Origin: Brachionus koreanus
Lineage: Eukaryota > Rotifera > Eurotatoria > Ploima > Brachionidae
NCBI GenBank assembly: GCA_016987375.1
Contig: PJRA01000508.1
Span: forward strand, 453,226-517,225
Direction: 5' to 3'
DNA length: 64,000 nucleotides
The position numbers and the translations under genes are program-made. Below are positions 58,312-64,000 of the stretch, in pieces. The notes beneath the pieces were generated by a model. The model was given only the letters and a program-made list of their open reading frames with translations. It made no database searches and was not told where the DNA came from. The first letter of the stretch is position 1. The number at the start of each line of letters is the position of its first letter.

Positions 58312-58752
58312 ATGAAAAAATCATATTATCAGACTATACCTGATGCGGAGCAGAAAACTTATAATCCAACATATTTTGGAAAGCTAGATCAAAATATTTC
58401 AATAATTCCACATCACAGAATTCCAATTTATCAGCCAAACTTTGTTCCGTCTAAACAGACTTTGCCAAAAATTAAAAGAGCAGTATCGCTGCAGATCAAA
58501 CCAAATGACAAATTAAATAGTCAGATTAGGCTGTCTTATGCTGCTCCACAGACACAGTCACTTGTAATTAACCCAACCTCTACACTGCCACCTATTGTTT
58601 CTCCGTCTATCATATCAGCACGAACAACACCGGTTTATGTTTCTTCTACTCAACTTATGCGTCCTACATTCAATTACATTCAACCATATCATAATAACTT
58701 AACTTTACCAGTAACTAACAAGATTAATTATAGAATAATTAGAAAATTTTAA
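58312..58752 (+). CDS. Unrecognised basic, Pro/Ser/Gln-rich protein
   Basis: 146 residues, single exon, ATG 58312, starting only 104 bp after the preceding stop. It is basic and rich in Pro, Gln, Ser, Thr and Tyr, with no membrane segment, signal peptide or recognisable domain; it ends INYRIIRKF. Codon usage is richer in G/C than the flanking DNA, and the frame is open throughout with good Pro and Gln codon content, which argues for a real gene. Its style (short Pro/Tyr-rich segments and a basic C-terminus) resembles the next gene, so the two may be distant duplicates. Function unknown. Confidence 0.55.
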   Translation: MKKSYYQTIPDAEQKTYNPTYFGKLDQNISIIPHHRIPIYQPNFVPSKQTLPKIKRAVSLQIKPNDKLNSQIRLSYAAPQTQSLVINPTSTLPPIVSPSIISARTTPVYVSSTQLMRPTFNYIQPYHNNLTLPVTNKINYRIIRKF

Positions 58753-59214
58753 GATTTAAGCTTTTCTCTTTCTCACTGTAAATATTTTAACATTAGACAC
58801 TTTACGAGCTCTTAAAAAAATTTAATTATTCTACTACCTAAGTTGATCAACCACTTGAGCTTAATTTCTTTTTAATTTTTCATTTTAGCAATTTTAAGCA
58901 ATTGAACAAAATTAATTATTAGCATAATATTTTTTCCAAATAGTTGATTTTTTAGGCTTTATAACTTCAACTTTGTATCTTAAAACAAGATAAATCGTCT
59001 CTCATTTTAAGTCAAATAAAAAATCAAATTTTTATAAATTATTATTTTTTAAATTTAATAGCTTTTTTTTGCTGATTCAATAATGAATTTTTTTAGATTT
59101 TTTTTTACTTAAAAATAAACTTTTGTTTTAAATAATTCATTAAGACTAATACTTTGATTTTGAAAAAGACTGCTCAATCAATTAAATAAAGTTTTAATTT
59201 TATTTAAACTAGAA
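58753..59214. other. Gene-free AT-rich spacer
   Basis: 460 bp of A/T sequence between two same-strand genes. Nothing recognisable. Confidence 0.5.
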
Positions 59215-59787
59215 ATGAGTAATAGTTATGAAGATTTGGAGAATTTTTTAAAAACAGGCCGAATTTCGCACAAACACCGAGTTGTACTCAACTCCGAAAA
59301 TAATACTAAATCACTGAATTCATTTAATTATCCGACTCCTAGTCATTCCTTTTACTTTCAGTCTGAGCCGGCAACTAACCGACGCGAAACACCGACTCTC
59401 CCAAACATTAACAACCCGGTTCAACAGTCGGTTCAACCTTCATTCCAGCCCTATCAAAAATTTGTAACTTTGCCGAATTTTTACGAAACACCTCGTGCCT
59501 TTATTCCGGCCGAATCACAGAGTAGTTTTCTTCAATCAAACAGTCAGCAAAAATTCACCTCTCAGTCGCAGTTTTTTCCTCCATTGGCTACTCAAACTCT
59601 CCCAATCCCATCCTACGGTATGACCATACAATCGCCTTATTATCAAGCCTATCCATCAGTTCAATACATAACAGACAAAAGCGCATCATACCCAAATATT
59701 AAAACAGTTATTGTACAACCAACAACGAAGCCTAAATTTTTATATGAAAGAATTGATCCAAGATTTAAAAGATATAAATTCGATTAG
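59215..59787 (+). CDS. Unrecognised Pro/Gln/Ser-rich protein
   Basis: 190 residues, single exon, ATG 59215. It begins with a short helix-like segment (SYEDLENFLKTGRISHKHR), followed by a long disordered Pro/Gln/Ser/Tyr-rich region (for example LPNINNPVQQSVQPSFQPYQ) and a basic end, KFLYERIDPRFKRYKFD. There is no transmembrane or cysteine-rich domain. Base composition is clearly less A/T-biased than the flanks, supporting real coding sequence. The LPNF and LPNI words and the YQ/YP-rich segments recall the previous gene. It could be cytoskeletal or extracellular-matrix associated, but nothing in the sequence decides. Confidence 0.6.
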   Translation: MSNSYEDLENFLKTGRISHKHRVVLNSENNTKSLNSFNYPTPSHSFYFQSEPATNRRETPTLPNINNPVQQSVQPSFQPYQKFVTLPNFYETPRAFIPAESQSSFLQSNSQQKFTSQSQFFPPLATQTLPIPSYGMTIQSPYYQAYPSVQYITDKSASYPNIKTVIVQPTTKPKFLYERIDPRFKRYKFD

Positions 59788-61058
59788 AAACAAATATCAA
59801 AACAAAAAAAAATTTTATTATAAAATTTTAAATATTGTGTTTAAAAGTCAAAATAAATAGTTAAAAATAATAAATGATTGTTCGTTTCGACTTTCATTTA
59901 ACTAATAAAGTTGACAGTAACCAAGTTTTTAAAATTAAAGTTTTCAAAAATTTTTCAAGAGAAATTTTTCAAAACTAAAATTTTTAAAAAATTTAGTTCT
60001 AAAAAAAAGTGTTGAAAATTTACCGCAATAAACTCATAAAATAGAAAAATTGCTAAAGTAAGGAGAACAAATACAGTCCTTTTAAAAAAAGTCTATAGTT
60101 TGTAAAATTAAATTTATATTACAAAATTTTAATAAAAAATGTGATATTTTATAGAAAATAATGAAAGAAAATATAAAAAATGGTTAGTTTTTTTTCAAAA
60201 TAAAATTTATTATATTTAAAAAAATTCACTTTTTTCTGTTAGACTAAAAAATATCCTCGTCCCTAAATATTCACGTAAGATTTAGTTGTTTTACTAAAAA
60301 TGCGCAAAATAATATAAATTATTGTTTAATTTTGCTTACGTCGATCTATATATTTTTTATTATCACATTACACGCATCCGTTTGTTTTTTAAGGTAATCA
60401 GAAGTTGGCCTTATTATTTTTTATATCAAAACTTATTGATTATTTCTTCAAACCTCAAAAATATGATTGAATATAACAAAAGCATCAATAATTTAGTAGT
60501 TTCTTAATTTCCTAAATTAATAATTAAATCTTTAAATTTAACTGTCAATTTAGTTAAACTAAATTTTACAGTAGAATTTCAACTATTATTAAGCTTTGAA
60601 AGAATTTCTACATTTTAAAATTTTTTTTTAAAAATTAAAGTCTAATTTTGGTTTAATTAAGTCAAATTTGGAACCTTTTTTTTGAAAAATTAGCTGAATT
60701 AAAGTATTTTTTTAAACTTAAAATTTGATATTACAATGTTTCGAAGGTAATAACTTAAAAATATATTAGCTCAAAATTTTTTATATTTTTAAGAGTATTA
60801 CTACTTAACGGTACAATTATTTTAATTATAAAGAAATTACAAAGAAGTTCTAAAAGTTTATTTGATTATCAGAAAATGATTACTGAAATTTTATGTAAAA
60901 TTAGATAAGAACTCAAAGATTGATTTTTTGATTTCTTTTACATATGTGTGCAATATATAACAGGATGCATAAAAAACAGAATATTAGCAATTTTTGGATT
61001 TATGATATATTTTAATACATTTCTCAAAAATAAAAATGGGATTTTTCCATTGATAAAT
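59788..61058. other. Gene-free AT-rich interval
   Basis: Extremely A/T-rich. Short open stretches are no longer than expected by chance. Nothing recognisable. Confidence 0.5.
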
Positions 61059-61175
61059 AGTGAAGAGGCAAAACCAATTTCACCAAGTCAAGTTCAGTCT
61101 ACACAAAATTCAAATCAACCAGTAATTATGTATTAATTTAATTTAATGAAAACCTTATAGAGCCAAATTTTTTAT
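61059..61175 (+). pseudogene. Partial duplicate of the 3' end of the two-span membrane protein gene
   Basis: Matches 58131-58249 with a handful of differences and one small indel, covering the last ~25 codons (SEEAKPISPSQVQ..NQPVIMY), the stop and the start of the 3' UTR (AAAACCTTATAGAG). The coding part keeps its frame, but nothing upstream resembles the rest of the gene. It could be a duplication remnant or, less likely, an alternative last exon. Confidence 0.8.
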
Positions 61176-61744
61176 GAAAAAATAGGATTTTCTTTTTCTA
61201 TTTATTATTTTTTAACTAAAATTACTGAAACTTAAACTAAGATTACTTGTAAAAAAAAAAAGAATTACTAATTTTGCATTACTTGTATTATTCATCATGA
61301 TTTTTCTTATATCTATTAAAATTATAAATTAAACCTTATTTTACTTAAAAAAAAAATTTAAATGGTATGTGAAAGTGTGGTCTTTTACATTGTGCACTGA
61401 AAATCAATTTTAAATTTCTATATTTGAAAATAATAATAAATAATAATAGTAATTAATATTCTTTTTCAATTCAAGTTTCATTAGCGATAAAATCTATAAA
61501 AAGTTAATGTTTAATGTTTCATTAATGTTGTTAATTATATTTGCATTAATGTAGCATAATAATCATTCTTGAAAAAACATTATAAAAAATAAATATTTTT
61601 AAATTTTTACTATTGTTTATTAAATTAATATTATTACAGAAATTTTACATTTTTTAGAAAAATAGAAAAAGTATGGAAACAGATAGCTTTAAATACAAAT
61701 TATTAAATTTTGTTAAAAAAAAAAACTTCTATTAACTTAATTTT
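61176..61744. other. Gene-free AT-rich spacer
   Basis: A/T low complexity with a short AAT-type run around 61430-61450. Nothing else recognisable. Confidence 0.45.
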
Positions 61745-61951
61745 CTACTCAGAGTCGCTTATTCGTCTACGCTGTAAACAAGGTGAGTTAATTAAATACA
61801 ATGATTCGCTCATTGGTTCTTGGGAACGACTTATAATTAAATTGCTTCCAGCATTTGAACTTATCTCTTCATCAATTGAATTACTTGACAAGCTAGTTGA
61901 TTGATTAGTTAAACTGCTTGGTAAAGCCTTATATTTTTTATACTCGAGCAT
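61745..61951 (-). CDS. Short Ser-rich reading frame, possible gene or terminal exon
   Basis: 68 codons from ATG 61951 to TAG 61745. The product is Ser/Asn-rich (SSLTNQSTSLSSNSIDEE) and ends in CLQRRRISDSE, a textbook basophilic-kinase site (RRxS). Its composition is unlike the random A/T-driven frames nearby. The region upstream on this strand has a pyrimidine-rich stretch before GCTCGAG, so it could instead be the last exon of an unseen transcript. No homologue recognised. Confidence 0.3.
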   Translation of the reverse strand: MLEYKKYKALPSSLTNQSTSLSSNSIDEEISSNAGSNLIISRSQEPMSESLYLINSPCLQRRRISDSE

Positions 61952-62028
61952 AAAAAAGAAAATAATTAATAATTAAAATTGGCTCTGGTAACTATTCTTT
62001 ATACTATATTCATTCTACTAGATTTTAA

Positions 62029-62154
62029 CACTCAAAGACTTGTACTTTGAATTCCTTCTGTTTCTTCAATAAACTAAATCATTTTTTATAATTTTATTTT
62101 AATTGAAAAAAGTAAAAAAATTAAATGGGTCGAAAAATCTTCGACCTTTGAGTG
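62029..62154. mobile_element. TTAA-type piggyBac-like MITE (CACTCAAA family), 126 bp
   Basis: Left flank TTAA (62025-62028), then CACTCAAAGACTTG; right end GGTCGAAAAATCTTCGACC, a palindrome, followed by TTTGAGTG. The right flank has decayed to ATAT. Same terminus as the elements at 1-47 and 49912-50085. Confidence 0.6.
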
Positions 62155-62534
62155 ATATTTTTTAGTCTTTTTTAACAAATAACACACAAATTTGTTGATA
62201 ACAATCGAAGAAAAGAAGAGAATATTTTTCTATGTTTGTTTTTTGTGAAAAATATTCTTGATTCTTTTGATCGAGATGACTTTCGTCTAAGTGACAAAAC
62301 TTTGTCAATTTTCAAATTTTAATAAAAATTTTAATAAAAACTTAGATTTATTTTTTTTTAGAAAATAAAAATTTAGATATTTTTATGTGATAAATTCAAT
62401 AGTATAATAATTCATTTGAAATAGATAAAGAAAGTAGAAATTTAATCTTTTATTATATTTTATTTTTATTTAATACTTTATGAGTTTACTAGAATTGTTA
62501 AACAAAAATACAAAATGCACAAATAAATTTGGAC
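62155..62534. other. Gene-free AT-rich spacer
   Basis: 3' flank of the GPCR gene. A/T-rich; nothing recognisable. Confidence 0.5.
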
Positions 62535-64000
62535 CTAAGACTTTATTTTGAAAAAATTTTTGAATTCTTCATTAAATTTCTTGTTCAAATTATAGAACAA
62601 AACAACTGTGTAAATGTTTGAAATTGAATAAAAAAGCTCTGCGAATTCTAAATAATTGCTACATATTCGACTGTTGTAAACACAATAGTTATCTTTTGTA
62701 ATATAAGTAAATTTGACAAATAAAAAATGGATAGAAAAGCATAAATGAACAAATTTTAATGCAAATAGTATAAATAAATTAATAAGAATGGTCGAAGCTA
62801 CTTTTTTATGATCAATATCAAATTTGACACTAACTGTATTTTTTTTTATAACATTTTTTATAATTCTTTTTTTAAAGTTTATCTGTCTTTTTAAGAAATA
62901 GAGCATTGCTATGTCGGTGCATATGATTGCCAAAATCAAAAAGATATCATTAACTAAAAAATTAAGAATAAAAAGTACGTAGAAAAAGTAGGATTCTGAG
63001 CCATAATATTTTACATCAATATTAATACTTGATCGGGTACGGATCAAAATACTTTGAAAAGTGTTTTTATTCGGAAATTCAATATAGTTCTCTTCTTCTT
63101 TAGGAAAATATCTGGTGTTTATTTCAACCGAAAATATTCTATCCACAGACAAAATAAAACTAATGATAATGAAAGCAAAGGCAAAAATTTTTAAACCAAA
63201 TCCATTTTTGTACATGAAATTCAATTTAATATCCATTAGATATCCAATTCTAATCCATGATACTAATAGAATGCTTATGTTTGACCAAATTTTCAAACAA
63301 TTTAGGAAAAATTCTATAAACACAACATTATATAATTGAACAAAGTAATTACGAGATATAACCGAGCAAAAAATACCGGTTGGGAAAACACACTTATTCA
63401 TTAAATGCAAAAAATAAAACACAAAATAAGCCAGGTTTACTGCTGAATTTAATAGCATAATAAAATTTAGATACACAGATTTTTTCTCTTTATCTACTTT
63501 GATGACAGTAGATAAAATTTTGATATTTATTACATTTGTAATAATTCCAATTGTTGAAATAATTGGTATTAAAATGACGGTAAAAAAGTTAAAGTATTCA
63601 GATAAATACAGCATATCGTATGGTACGACCATTTTTTTGATATTTTTAGTTGGACTACATTTTTGAAGGCTGTCATTGAAATCACAGTTTTTTATTATAT
63701 ACTCTCGATTTGACCAACAAACTGGCGAGACTGTAATTAAAGATGAAGTGATAATAAAAGCTTTATGTTGATAATAAGTAAATGCTGAAAAATTTGAATT
63801 AAAAGATCTAAAAAGCCAAATTAATGTAGATGTACATTTATTAACTGGCATTGTTACATAGAAAAATATTTTAGGATTAAAAATAAGATCCTTAAAAAGA
63901 CATAAATCGTCTTCGGTAAACTGATATGTTTTTTTTTCAAAATTAACAATCAGATAATCATTGACTTCTATTGCATTTAACCAGTCGAAACCATTCGAAA
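62535..64000 (-). CDS. Orphan rhodopsin-type GPCR with large ectodomain (5' end outside window)
   Basis: The frame is open from the window edge to TAA 62535: 487 codons with no start seen, so the ATG lies beyond 64000 (the Met codon at 63851 is internal). The N-terminal ~135 residues include DDLCLFKDL, NKCTSTLIWLF and paired cysteines (C94, C107, C114), a pattern like an LRR C-terminal cap (CxCxxxWL). Seven hydrophobic segments follow: FFTVILIPIISTIGIITNVI, FIMLLNSAVNLAYFVFYF, the SNISILLVSWIRIGYL region, FAFAFIIISFIL, LFILNFLVNDIFLILAIIC, STILINLFILFALKFVHLCF and YSISNIYTVVLFYNL. The third ends SWIR where DRY is usual, and NPxxY is replaced by SNIYTVVLFY. It is likely a peptide or chemosensory receptor at the plasma membrane; the ligand is unknown. 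Confidence 0.8.
   Translation of the reverse strand, partial: SNGFDWLNAIEVNDYLIVNFEKKTYQFTEDDLCLFKDLIFNPKIFFYVTMPVNKCTSTLIWLFRSFNSNFSAFTYYQHKAFIITSSLITVSPVCWSNREYIIKNCDFNDSLQKCSPTKNIKKMVVPYDMLYLSEYFNFFTVILIPIISTIGIITNVINIKILSTVIKVDKEKKSVYLNFIMLLNSAVNLAYFVFYFLHLMNKCVFPTGIFCSVISRNYFVQLYNVVFIEFFLNCLKIWSNISILLVSWIRIGYLMDIKLNFMYKNGFGLKIFAFAFIIISFILSVDRIFSVEINTRYFPKEEENYIEFPNKNTFQSILIRTRSSINIDVKYYGSESYFFYVLFILNFLVNDIFLILAIICTDIAMLYFLKRQINFKKRIIKNVIKKNTVSVKFDIDHKKVASTILINLFILFALKFVHLCFSIHFLFVKFTYITKDNYCVYNSRICSNYLEFAELFYSISNIYTVVLFYNLNKKFNEEFKNFFKIKS

Noticed and set aside
1..64000. CRISPR arrays, bacterial operons, ribosomal RNA and tRNA genes
   Set aside because: No regularly spaced direct repeats, no ribosome-binding-site organised gene runs, and no cloverleaf with a recognisable GGTTCGAxTCC-type B box was seen on reading. 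A tRNAscan run would be decisive for tRNAs.

Overview
The window is eukaryotic nuclear DNA. It is very AT-rich and has spliced genes with GT..AG introns that are mostly only 41-60 nt long. A few long introns are packed with transposon debris. All recognisable genes are metazoan: PPP4R2, a MECOM/EVI1-like zinc finger pair, a tetraspanin, COA5, AEBP2, MCAT, SARNP, a claudin-like protein, the mitochondrial glutamate carrier SLC25A22/18, PAAF1, XPA, TRMT10C and a rhodopsin-type GPCR. The AT bias, tiny introns and the long-ectodomain orphan GPCR suggest a small protostome, perhaps a monogonont rotifer; that placement is inference only. There are two assembly gaps (28325-28439 and 53004-53050).

Layout. 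1-3.97 kb holds the end of a TTAA-type DNA element, a decayed LINE on the minus strand, a hAT-like MITE and a LINE-tail hairpin. 3.97-5.0 kb is PPP4R2 (minus, four exons). 5.0-22.3 kb is a gene-poor domain with two tandem copies of a MECOM-like zinc-finger gene at 13.4 and 20.8 kb; they are almost identical except for one sharply bounded ~200 bp segment. 22.8-29.9 kb carries, on the minus strand, a tetraspanin, COA5 and AEBP2, whose 1.85 kb intron holds a LINE, a piggyBac-like MITE and another reverse-transcriptase fragment. 31.9-35.4 kb has MCAT and a SARNP-like gene (plus). 35.4-41.3 kb shows no gene. 41.3-42.8 kb is a claudin-like four-span membrane protein (plus).

45.5-54.8 kb is a tight minus-strand run: TRMT10C, XPA, PAAF1 and SLC25A22/18, mostly 150-230 bp apart. 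I rebuilt all four as complete intron-containing genes by following splice sites and reading frame. 57.5-59.8 kb has three unrecognised plus-strand genes: a two-span membrane protein and two P/Q/S-rich proteins. A partial copy of the first gene's 3' end lies at 61.1 kb. The right edge (62.5-64.0 kb, minus) is an incomplete orphan GPCR with a large extracellular domain.

Functionally the window mixes chromatin and transcription regulators (MECOM-like pair, AEBP2), phosphatase and proteasome control (PPP4R2, PAAF1), DNA repair (XPA), mRNA-export related (SARNP) and mitochondrial genes (COA5, MCAT, TRMT10C, glutamate carrier). No operon-like functional link is evident beyond the close spacing. 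Exon coordinates were set by hand from splice consensus, frame and remembered family similarity; no alignment or transcript data were available.
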